Assembly (NCBI GenBank): GCA_030425425.1
Contig: JAUIAO010000005.1
Span: forward strand, 62,001-126,000
DNA: 64,000 nt
DNA from: Bacteroidia bacterium
Lineage (GTDB): Bacteria; Bacteroidota; Bacteroidia; Cytophagales; Cyclobacteriaceae
Direction of reading: 5' to 3'
Below are positions 56,346 through 63,720 of this stretch, piece after piece. The translations under genes were made by a program, and so were the position numbers. Each line of letters starts with the position of its first letter. Within the stretch, counting starts at the first letter, position 1. The notes under the pieces are model-generated. The model saw only the letters and a program-made list of their open reading frames with translations, searched no databases and was not told the origin of the DNA.

Positions 56346-56570
56346 ATGGATGAGAATAAAAACACCGACCAAAGCCAATCCACGAACTGGATTCAGAATC
56401 CTTGTTTACTCTTCTTTATTGGTCCCTGGCTTTACCTAATTGGTGTTGTGATTGCCAGATATCGTATCTATTACTATGGTAGATATGGAAGCCATCGATC
56501 CAGAGACATGTGGTTGGTGTCTTTAGGGACTCTATTTTACATTATTGTCTTTATTCTATTGGCGAAATAA
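56346..56570 (+). CDS. Small membrane protein, 74 aa
   Basis: A short hypothetical protein with two membrane helices (about 20-39, NPCLLFFIGPWLYLIGVVIA, and 55-73, WLVSLGTLFYIIVFILL) separated by a basic, Tyr/Arg-rich loop (RYRIYYYGRYGSHRSRD), which predicts both termini on the same side. It converges with the minus-strand sulfatase across a shared hairpin. No known family. Confidence 0.6.
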   Translation: MDENKNTDQSQSTNWIQNPCLLFFIGPWLYLIGVVIARYRIYYYGRYGSHRSRDMWLVSLGTLFYIIVFILLAK

Positions 56571-56571
56571 A

Positions 56572-56600
56572 AAAAGCGAATCCCAGTGGAATCCGCTTTT
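56572..56600. terminator. Bidirectional terminator hairpin between convergent genes
   Basis: AAAAAGCG and CGCTTTT arms with GATTCC-type inner pairing form an imperfect hairpin. On the minus strand it is followed by a long T run (TTTTTTTTATTT), so it most likely ends the GH10-sulfatase operon; on the plus strand it lies directly after the small membrane gene. Confidence 0.65.
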
Positions 56601-56622
56601 CGCCTAAACCTAGTATGAAAAA

Positions 56623-58056
56623 TTATTTTTTATTTGGTTTCACCCAAGCATCCACCTCTTTTCTCCAGTCTTTGATTAATGCCAAAAGCTCATCTCTTTT
56701 CTCTGGCATACTGCTGGCCAGGTTATTTTGCTCGGCTGCATCCTTGGTGAGGTCATATAGCTCCACCCGACCTTCTTCATAAAAATCCAGTAGTTTGTAA
56801 TCACCGAGCCTCACAGCAGTATTTGCCAGGTCGCCCGTGCTTTTTGGTCTCGGTTTAGGCGAATGCCAGAATACCGGACGATCTGTATTGATGGTTTTAT
56901 CCTTCAAAAGGGTAGGAGCAAAGCTGACACCATCCAGATAAGCATCGTTATGCTCTTTAAGATCAGCTAATTCTGTCAAAGTAGGAAAGTAGTCGGTTCC
57001 TGTAACGACGGTTTCTGATTGACCGGCGTTTATTTCTTCAGGCCAGCTCACAAACATCGGGATGCGAATTCCTCCTTCATAGTTATGACCTTTTCCAGCT
57101 CTCAATGGCAAATTACTTGTGGCGGTTTTTCTGCCATTTCCTCTATTAGAAAGTCCCCCGTGATCAGAGGTAAATACGATTATTGTATTCTCATAAATGC
57201 CAAGATCCTTCAGTTGCTGAACTACACGGCCAAAACTTTCATCTACACTCTCAATCATCGCTGCGTACACCGGATTATCCTGTCTGAGTTTCGTTTCCCC
57301 TGTAGTTTCTTCGAAGGAGTATTCGGGAACTTCTTCTTCACCATATAGCTGACGAGACTTCTTCCTGTATTTCTTAGTTTTCTCATCTTTACCTTCAAAT
57401 GGCGTATGGACTCCATAGTGCGCCAGATAAACGAAAAACGGCTGCTCTTGATTGTTTTGGATGAATTCCACAGTCTTATCAGTCAGATGATCACTGAGAT
57501 AATAGCCTTCAGGAGCATCTTCCAGATTTTCGATGTTTCGTTCTTTACCATTACCTTTTCCTTTCTTCTGTACATTATAAGGTTGGAAATAGGATTTCGG
57601 TGCTCCGGCATGTCCACCTCCATAATTGTAATCAAATCCTTGGGTATCCGGGTAGGATTCTGAGGAAGCCAGATGCCATTTGCCCGCAAAGAAAGTGGTG
57701 TATCCAGCCTCTTTGAACGATTCAGCTATGGTGTGAGTGTCGTCTGTCAATTTGCCTTCTCCTTTTCCCGGGCTTTGTATTCTCGCTGGATATCTGCCTG
57801 TTACCATTGCATATCGGGATGGGACACATCTTGGGTGTGCTGCATAGGCATTCGTGAAGATTTTACCTTGCTCAGCTACCTGATCAATATTTGGCGTTTC
57901 ATAAAAATCCGAACCAGCATAGCTCACATCATTCCAACCAAGATCATCCACCAAAAAGAAGACTACATTGGGTTGCTTTTTGGATTGCCCGATACCGCGG
58001 TATCCAATGGCTAGCAGAGCAATAATTGCTAAGACTTTAATTGTTATAGATCGCAT
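56623..58056 (-). CDS. S1 family sulfatase, 477 aa
   Basis: Exported arylsulfatase-type S1 enzyme. Leader about 1-24 (ITIKVLAIIALLAIGYRGIGQ); metal Asp pair in PNVVFFLVDDLGWND; signature C77-VPSRYAMVTGRYPAR; GKWHLA; TSDHGGLSNRGNG and the catalytic LPLRAGKGHNYEGGIRIPMFVSWP block. This is a distinct S1 subfamily from the iduronate-sulfatase-like paralogues. It is the second gene of a minus-strand operon, with 1 bp between it and the GH10 upstream, so xylanase and sulfatase are co-expressed. Confidence 0.94.
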   Translation of the reverse strand: MRSITIKVLAIIALLAIGYRGIGQSKKQPNVVFFLVDDLGWNDVSYAGSDFYETPNIDQVAEQGKIFTNAYAAHPRCVPSRYAMVTGRYPARIQSPGKGEGKLTDDTHTIAESFKEAGYTTFFAGKWHLASSESYPDTQGFDYNYGGGHAGAPKSYFQPYNVQKKGKGNGKERNIENLEDAPEGYYLSDHLTDKTVEFIQNNQEQPFFVYLAHYGVHTPFEGKDEKTKKYRKKSRQLYGEEEVPEYSFEETTGETKLRQDNPVYAAMIESVDESFGRVVQQLKDLGIYENTIIVFTSDHGGLSNRGNGRKTATSNLPLRAGKGHNYEGGIRIPMFVSWPEEINAGQSETVVTGTDYFPTLTELADLKEHNDAYLDGVSFAPTLLKDKTINTDRPVFWHSPKPRPKSTGDLANTAVRLGDYKLLDFYEEGRVELYDLTKDAAEQNNLASSMPEKRDELLALIKDWRKEVDAWVKPNKK

Positions 58057-58057
58057 G

Positions 58058-59626
58058 TTATTTAATGATGATTTTTTTCGTTGTTATAGTTTGATTCTGT
58101 GTGATTTCCAGAAAATAGATGCCTGGTTTTTGGTTGGTGTAAAAACTCGTAGGGCTATTGGGAGTGGATGGAACCAACGTTTTCTGTTCCAACAGCCTAC
58201 CAAACTCATCAAAAAGCCTGATGAAAGTAGAATCGGTAATGCCAGAGATGTTTAGTACCCCATCTTCTACCGGATTGGGGTAAATCTCAGTGGTGTAATC
58301 ATCTGTATGTAGAATCGTTTCATTACTGTTTTGACTTTTGAAAATGGCTCTAAGGCTGAAATCCCTGTCCATGGTGACGATAAGCGGATTTTCAGTGGAT
58401 TCGATATCATCTATCCAGCTAGAAAATACATAGCCGGAATCTGGTAAGGCTTCCAGAGAAATCTTGGTATTTCTTAGAAAGTTAGTGTCAGAATAGTTGA
58501 CCGAGCCAAGCCCTATTGTTTCAATTTTCAGGGAAGCCGTATGATTGACTTCTTCCAGCACTTGCTGTACTGAATAATAAGCAGGTTTAGCTGATCCATT
58601 GTCATAGAAGAGGGTTGGTCTGCCATCTGCTCCCTGTCCATCACTTTCCCGAATCATCCATGTATTCCAGGCTACCACTCCATTGATACCCTTTTCTACT
58701 ACAGCTTTCACCACAGCCGCAAAAACCAGAGCCTGATCATCTTCATCATCTCCATCCAGGATATCCACGTCATTTTCAGTAACGTGAAATTCCAGGTCAT
58801 TTTCATGTGCCCAGTCTATTAGAGCTTTTAGTTTGGGAATGTGATTCGGGTCATCCAAAAAATCTGTTTCCAGGTGCGCTTGCCAACCAATTCCGTCCAC
58901 TCTTAGTCCCAGTGACTTCAAGTACAAAACAGTTGCTTTCACCTTGTCCCACATGGCATCTTCCATATCTCCATGCTGGTTATAAATGAGCTTGATATTC
59001 GGAGCATATTCATTGGCAATTTCAAAGGCTTTACGGATATAAGCAGGAGGATTCAATCCATCATCGGTCTCATCAAAACCAACGATTGTCCACGGGTTTT
59101 CCCATTTATCAGTTCCGGCTTTTGGTCCAAACCAGTTACCATCTCGCTCTACTGTTTCGTTGACCACATCCATCCAGACTACTTCTTCCACGTTATTGTA
59201 TCGCTTGCAGAGTTCGGTCATGTACTCAGTCATGTTCTGCTCTAGTTCTGCTCCTGTTCGCGAATCATCTTTTGCCCATTTGGAAGCTTGAGGGCTGATG
59301 GGACTATGCATTCGGATGATCTGATGATTCTTTTTGGCACTATCTATCCATCCATCCGGCCTTTCCCATCGCCACGATCCAGGTTCAGGATGAATAACTG
59401 TCTGTTTGAAGTCATTATTGGGGATGATAAAATTGAATTCCCTGTTCAGAATAATTTGAGAATAAGAATCCCACTTGTTATAGCTGCTAGCTCCACCTAT
59501 GTATACATTTCCGAATGTGAATTTATCTGCAGCGATTTCCTTGAGCCTTCTACCAGTTGGTACTTCTGGTTGTGAAATTGATCTTAGAGATAGTAGATAT
59601 AGTAATGTGATAAATGTGATTCTCAT
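58058..59626 (-). CDS. GH10 xylanase-type hydrolase with InlB-type repeat and T9SS domain, 522 aa
   Basis: Secreted enzyme: short leader (ITFITLLYLLSLRSISQ), GH10 barrel about 25-370 with acid/base E157 in WMDVVNETVE and nucleophile E284 in HVTENDVD. The substrate loop is RMHSPISPQASKWAKDD, matching the fusion enzyme (RLHGPISPQASKWARED) rather than the classical GHTLVWHSQ. After it come a bacterial-repeat/InlB-B-like domain (about 375-435, GYVFSSWIDD...FSLRAIF) and a T9SS sorting domain (about 448-522, IYPNPVEDGVLNI...GIYFLEI). First gene of the minus operon, controlled by site 4. Confidence 0.93.
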   Translation of the reverse strand: MRITFITLLYLLSLRSISQPEVPTGRRLKEIAADKFTFGNVYIGGASSYNKWDSYSQIILNREFNFIIPNNDFKQTVIHPEPGSWRWERPDGWIDSAKKNHQIIRMHSPISPQASKWAKDDSRTGAELEQNMTEYMTELCKRYNNVEEVVWMDVVNETVERDGNWFGPKAGTDKWENPWTIVGFDETDDGLNPPAYIRKAFEIANEYAPNIKLIYNQHGDMEDAMWDKVKATVLYLKSLGLRVDGIGWQAHLETDFLDDPNHIPKLKALIDWAHENDLEFHVTENDVDILDGDDEDDQALVFAAVVKAVVEKGINGVVAWNTWMIRESDGQGADGRPTLFYDNGSAKPAYYSVQQVLEEVNHTASLKIETIGLGSVNYSDTNFLRNTKISLEALPDSGYVFSSWIDDIESTENPLIVTMDRDFSLRAIFKSQNSNETILHTDDYTTEIYPNPVEDGVLNISGITDSTFIRLFDEFGRLLEQKTLVPSTPNSPTSFYTNQKPGIYFLEITQNQTITTKKIIIK

Positions 59627-59642
59627 ATTTCTGATTTATGGT

Positions 59643-59700
59643 CAAATTTATCTACCACTTTGTGGATCATGGTTTGAAATTGTTTGTATTTGGTTTGAAA
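59643..59700 (-). promoter_or_regulatory. Promoter of the GH10-sulfatase operon with 21-bp direct repeat (site 4)
   Basis: Two perfect TTTCAAACC half-sites on the minus strand at 59692-59700 and 59671-59679 are 21 bp apart. TAAATTTG (59650-59643 on the minus strand) matches the Bacteroidota -7 consensus TAnnTTTG and is the same octamer as at site 3. This is the best example of the motif in the window. Confidence 0.8.
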
Positions 59701-59836
59701 CTAATTTCATATCATTATTATTCCTAAAAATCACGTCAGCTCTTTAATCTGAGAAAAATACACTAGTATTTAGAATATTCCCCTTTTTGGTTATTTTCAG
59801 ACATTTTGAGGCTGAGACTAAGCTTTTAACAGAGAT

Positions 59837-59891
59837 CCAACCCTAAAAAACATTTTTCAAACTCTGATGAACGATAGTATTTTAAAATTTG
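59837..59891 (+). promoter_or_regulatory. Promoter of the 998-aa surface protein with 21-bp direct repeat (site 5)
   Basis: CCAACC (59837-59842) and TTTCAAACT (59855-59863) keep the AAC-to-AAC distance of 21 bp, with CTAAAAAACA between as in sites 2 and 3. A TAAAATTTG word at 59883-59891 resembles the -7 box with one extra base. Sites 4 and 5 make 59627-59930 a divergent control region. Confidence 0.65.
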
Positions 59892-59930
59892 AGCATCAAG
59901 AATTAAACAAAACCTAAACAACAAAAGAGT

Positions 59931-62927
59931 ATGAAACATTTTTATTCCATAGTGTTGATGATGATCGCCTTTACATTCGCATATGGGCAGTCAGAAGTGA
60001 CCTACGATTTTGATACTGACGAAGAAGGATGGAATTCATCCGGAACTACACTCTCTGTTTCCGAAGGAGTATTGAGTGTCTCTGTAAATGAGGGTGCAGG
60101 GTATGCGGGTATTCGTTCCGCGCAAGGACTGGCACTGGATGCCTCATTCTATTCCAAAGTAGTCATTGTTATGAAAAATAATACTGACCAGACGGTTTTT
60201 CAGCTGATCAATCATGATACAGGCGATAGCAATTTTGGAAATGGTGAGAAAAGTGATTTTACAATTACCAATGGTGATACGGAGTTTAAATCTTATACAG
60301 TTACTATTCCGGCCAATCCTGATAATACGTCTGGAGAGATTGATCAGATTGGTCTGAGAGTGAAGGCTCCGGCACCAATTACCGGATCATTTCATATCGA
60401 ATCGGTTACATTCTTGCCTAAGACCAAATGGACGTTCGAAGCAGTAGATGATCCCACAGAAGGATGGAAGTCATCTGGTACCAATGTAAGTGCTGCAAAT
60501 GGTGTGCTCACTGCCGATATTAAAACAGCTACAACCGGTTACGCAGGAATTCGTTCTGGTCAGGGTTTGGGTCTGGATATGAGCGTGTATACACGCGCAG
60601 TGATCGTTATTAAAAATAGAACAGACAAACCGACTTTCCAGCTTTTCAACCATGATACTGGAAGTGATAAGTTTGGAGACGGGACTTCTGAAGACTTTGA
60701 TTTACCAACACTGGATACAGAATTCAGAACTGTTACGGTATCAATACCAGACAATCCGGATATCACCGATGGATTAATCGATCAACTAGGGATTAGGGTG
60801 AAATCAGGGCCTGAAATTCTAAATGGATTTGATATTCAGTCTATTACCTTATTACCCAATAACAGTGGTTTTGATTGGACTTTTGAAAGTGATGGAAATT
60901 TAGAGAGTTGGTCTGAAGCAGCAGCTACTTTGTCTGTTTCTAGTGGAGCACTGACCATGACGTATGATGGCACCAGCACTCCGAAAATGATCATTTCGGG
61001 ATTAGCCATCAACTCTGATGAATATCCTAAAATGTTGTTGAAGGTTAAAAATACTACGGCAGTAGAAAATGTGGATGGAGCAAATAATAGCGTTTCTATG
61101 CGTGTGGTTACTCAGAATACAAATGGGGATTCTAAATACATGCCTTTTGATCATTCTGCCAATGACACGGATTTCAAAAAATATGTTTTGAATCTTGCCG
61201 GAGGTAATTACACAGGTACAATTAATCAGCTGGAACTACATGCAACAAGAGACGGTAGTGCCGGAACAATCGAAGTAGATCAAATAACATTGCTCAAATC
61301 TCCAAATACATGGACTGGAGCGGGTTCTGATAATCTCTGGGAAAACGGGGATAACTGGTCCTGGACAGAAGCCCCGGGTGATGGTGAAGATGTTTTAATC
61401 TCCAAAAGCGGAAATGATCCATCAATTACAACAAATGGAATAAACCCAAAAGTCAATGATCTGACAATAGAAGATGGTGCAGTAGTTTATGTAAGTCACC
61501 CAAGACCGCTGAGAGTAGAGGGCGATTTGGTTGCTGGTACTGGCTATGTTGATGTGACCTTTGGAGGGTCTTTGGTTACTAGCGGTGCTGTTTCAGGTGA
61601 TAAACACAAATTTAGAAGAACAACTACTTTTGATGAGTCCACAGGTCAATATAGTGTGATAGGATCTCCTGTAGCTGCATCTACAACTGATGATCTGGGG
61701 AGTTTGGTTTATAGCTACAATGAAGCTACAGTATACGGAACAGACGGAGCTGCTCGATTTGAGGAGGTAACAGCCGCTGAATCAATGAACCCGGGTGATG
61801 CTTATTTCTCCGCTTATTCCGGAACTGTAGAATTTACTGGAAAACCGAATGCGGGTAACATTGATGTCGCAATGTCTTATGATGCAAATGATGGAAGTAA
61901 TGCCGGTTTCAATTTGGTTTCTAATCCATATCCTGCAGCCATCGATTTTGAGCAATTTATCGATGCTACTAATAACCCTGATATTGAGGGAACGATATAC
62001 ATCTGGGATGATGGTGGATCTGATCAGGGCCAGCGTACTAATGCAGATTATCTCACTGTGAACCTTATTGGCGGAACAGGTCCTGGATCTGAAAGTGCTG
62101 GCGGTGCTGGTGCATCTGGAAAGACTTGGGATGGACACCTTACAGCTACACAGGGATTCTTTGTGAAAGCAAAATCTGCAGGAACTGCACATTTTACTGA
62201 TGCTATGAAGGTGACATTCAATAACTCTGATGATAATACCTTTAGAAAAGCGGATCTATCAAAAATTGAGTCATTGAAACTAGAGCTTCAAAACGAACAA
62301 TCTATAACCAACGAAATGCTGATTGGAATGGTGGAAGATGCTACATTAGGTTTTGATCGATTGTATGATGCATACAAGTTTGATGGAATGAACGGCGTGA
62401 AAATTTATTCATTACTCGATGGAGATCATCTTTCTATTCAGGGACTTCCGGTCAATCATGAATATCAGGAAATACCTTTGGGAATATCAGTTGCAAAAAG
62501 TGGTCAATATACCATTTCATTGAAATCTTTGAAAAACTGGGATGATCAATTGACTATCAAATTGCATGATGCTGAAACCAATAAATTGATTGATCTCAAT
62601 GAAGGTACTTACACCTTCTATTCAGAAGCAGTGACAGCAGATAACCGTTTTACTTTGGTATTAGGACAAAGCAGTATTTTGGGAGCAGATCTGAGCAAGA
62701 ACTTATTGATTGCGTATGATCAGCAAGGAGTTATTCTTCAATCGAAAAACGTTCAAAATGTTGCAGTAAATATTCTGGACCTTTCTGGTCGGGTACTTTT
62801 CCAACATCAGGATCGGTCATTGAAAGGCGAAATGAAATTAGATTTCAATTTTGAGCAGAATATGGTGTATATCATCAAAGTGAATTCACCAGAACTCTCA
62901 GAAACCATCAAAGTATTATTCAAATAA
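59931..62927 (+). CDS. Large surface protein with three CBM-like repeats and T9SS-type C terminus
   Basis: A 998-aa secreted protein (leader MKHFYSIVLMMIAFTFAYGQ). Three tandem beta-sandwich repeats: about 22-165 and 166-305 are close copies (YDFDTDEEGWNSSGT / WTFEAVDDPTEGWKSSGT, both with GYAGIRS.QGL, FQL.NHDTG and IDQ.G.RVK), and 308-460 is more divergent. A beta-helix-like WTGAGSDNLWENGDNWSW domain follows, then a long region with NLVSNPYPAAIDFEQF typical of T9SS cargo. The terminal about 75 residues (ILDLSGRVLFQHQ...VYIIKVNSPELSETIKVLFK) resemble a sorting domain. It probably binds the glycan at the surface; no catalytic motif is evident. Confidence 0.85.
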   Translation: MKHFYSIVLMMIAFTFAYGQSEVTYDFDTDEEGWNSSGTTLSVSEGVLSVSVNEGAGYAGIRSAQGLALDASFYSKVVIVMKNNTDQTVFQLINHDTGDSNFGNGEKSDFTITNGDTEFKSYTVTIPANPDNTSGEIDQIGLRVKAPAPITGSFHIESVTFLPKTKWTFEAVDDPTEGWKSSGTNVSAANGVLTADIKTATTGYAGIRSGQGLGLDMSVYTRAVIVIKNRTDKPTFQLFNHDTGSDKFGDGTSEDFDLPTLDTEFRTVTVSIPDNPDITDGLIDQLGIRVKSGPEILNGFDIQSITLLPNNSGFDWTFESDGNLESWSEAAATLSVSSGALTMTYDGTSTPKMIISGLAINSDEYPKMLLKVKNTTAVENVDGANNSVSMRVVTQNTNGDSKYMPFDHSANDTDFKKYVLNLAGGNYTGTINQLELHATRDGSAGTIEVDQITLLKSPNTWTGAGSDNLWENGDNWSWTEAPGDGEDVLISKSGNDPSITTNGINPKVNDLTIEDGAVVYVSHPRPLRVEGDLVAGTGYVDVTFGGSLVTSGAVSGDKHKFRRTTTFDESTGQYSVIGSPVAASTTDDLGSLVYSYNEATVYGTDGAARFEEVTAAESMNPGDAYFSAYSGTVEFTGKPNAGNIDVAMSYDANDGSNAGFNLVSNPYPAAIDFEQFIDATNNPDIEGTIYIWDDGGSDQGQRTNADYLTVNLIGGTGPGSESAGGAGASGKTWDGHLTATQGFFVKAKSAGTAHFTDAMKVTFNNSDDNTFRKADLSKIESLKLELQNEQSITNEMLIGMVEDATLGFDRLYDAYKFDGMNGVKIYSLLDGDHLSIQGLPVNHEYQEIPLGISVAKSGQYTISLKSLKNWDDQLTIKLHDAETNKLIDLNEGTYTFYSEAVTADNRFTLVLGQSSILGADLSKNLLIAYDQQGVILQSKNVQNVAVNILDLSGRVLFQHQDRSLKGEMKLDFNFEQNMVYIIKVNSPELSETIKVLFK

Positions 62928-62939
62928 ACAATAAATAAA

Positions 62940-63104
62940 ATGAAGACGAAATATATATTAACAGCAGTTTTTGGGCTATTAAGCGTGGCAGTAATGGCTC
63001 AGGGAGCTCCGCCAGCCACACCAATAGATGGAGGGTTAAGTATACTCCTGATAGCCGGAGGAGCCTATGGAGCCAAGAAGATCATGGACAACAGGAAAAA
63101 ATAA
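62940..63104 (+). CDS. Small secreted protein with PIDGG-type membrane tail, 54 aa
   Basis: ATG 62940 gives a signal peptide (KTKYILTAVFGLLSVAVMAQ), a short Pro/Ala segment, then PIDGGLSILLIAGGAYGAKKIMDNRKK. That is a PIDGG motif, a hydrophobic stretch and a basic tail, the organisation of short Bacteroidota PID-CTERM proteins. Such proteins are commonly encoded next to large T9SS-type surface proteins. It is 12 bp after the 998-aa gene and followed by a terminator, so it is the second gene of that operon. Confidence 0.8.
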   Translation: MKTKYILTAVFGLLSVAVMAQGAPPATPIDGGLSILLIAGGAYGAKKIMDNRKK

Positions 63105-63132
63105 CTTCTCATTAAGTTATTAAAGTGAATAG

Positions 63133-63166
63133 AGGCTGTCTCATTAGAGGCAGTCTTTTTTCTTTT
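63133..63166 (+). terminator. Rho-independent terminator after the small PIDGG protein
   Basis: GGCTGTCTC and GAGGCAGTC pair over 9 bp (two G-U) around a 4-nt loop, followed by a TTTTTTCTTTT tract, 29 bp after the stop codon. Confidence 0.8.
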
Positions 63167-63391
63167 AGGGCACGAGTTCGGAAGACTAAAGGAAATTGGT
63201 GATTACTACTCTAAAAAAACTGTGTAGGTTTTACTAGAAACCTATAGTGAAACAAAAAAAGCGACTCGAAAGTGGCTTCAATGTACACCCAGCTCGTGTG
63301 ATCACGCTGGCGGGCTATCTGGTGACAGATGGGAGTGTACTCACGGCAGTGAGCCAGACGACAGTAGCGGATCCACAAACGAAGAAGCGCA

Positions 63392-63595
63392 ATGAACGTT
63401 GGCCAAAGTATAGGTACCCGAATGGGTACAGCTGGAGGCACCTTGCTAACAGTGATTGTCAACATCAATTCAGGAGATCTGACCAGGACGGTGGTGTTGG
63501 CAACTGTTGGAGCAGTGGTGAGTTTCTCCATTTCACTATTGCTAAAGTTCATAATCAAGTGGTTGACCGGCAAACCACCGGATCTCATCGAATAA
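63392..63595 (+). CDS. Possible small membrane protein, 67 aa
   Basis: From ATG 63392 the frame gives NVGQSIGTRMGTAGGTLLTVIVNINSGDLTRTVVLATVGAVVSFSISLLLKFIIKWLTGKPPDLIE: a hydrophobic helix of over 20 residues (VVLATVGAVVSFSISLLLKFII) with a basic end. It reads more naturally than the overlapping 127-codon frame (63247-63630), but no relatives are recognised, so it stays tentative. Confidence 0.4.
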   Translation: MNVGQSIGTRMGTAGGTLLTVIVNINSGDLTRTVVLATVGAVVSFSISLLLKFIIKWLTGKPPDLIE

Positions 63596-63689
63596 AGCTA
63601 CCACTTAGCGGTAATTACAAACCATGCTAATAGCTTTGCCGTTGTAATAGATAAGTGAGTATCTATATACGAGCTGGTTCTTAATGATG

Positions 63690-63720
63690 AAAAGCAGTGC
63701 TTCAGGGTGCTGCTTTTATT
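63690..63720 (+). terminator. Terminator-like hairpin downstream of the small membrane frame
   Basis: AAAAGCAG and CTGCTTTT form an 8-bp stem extended by G-U pairs around a TTCAGGG loop, followed by ATTGTTT. The U tract is weak, so confidence is moderate. Confidence 0.5.

Noticed and set aside
63247-63630. A 127-codon plus-strand frame and a 125-codon minus-strand frame
   Set aside because: The peptides have irregular composition and no domain features; the shorter 67-codon frame inside has a clearer membrane-protein pattern.
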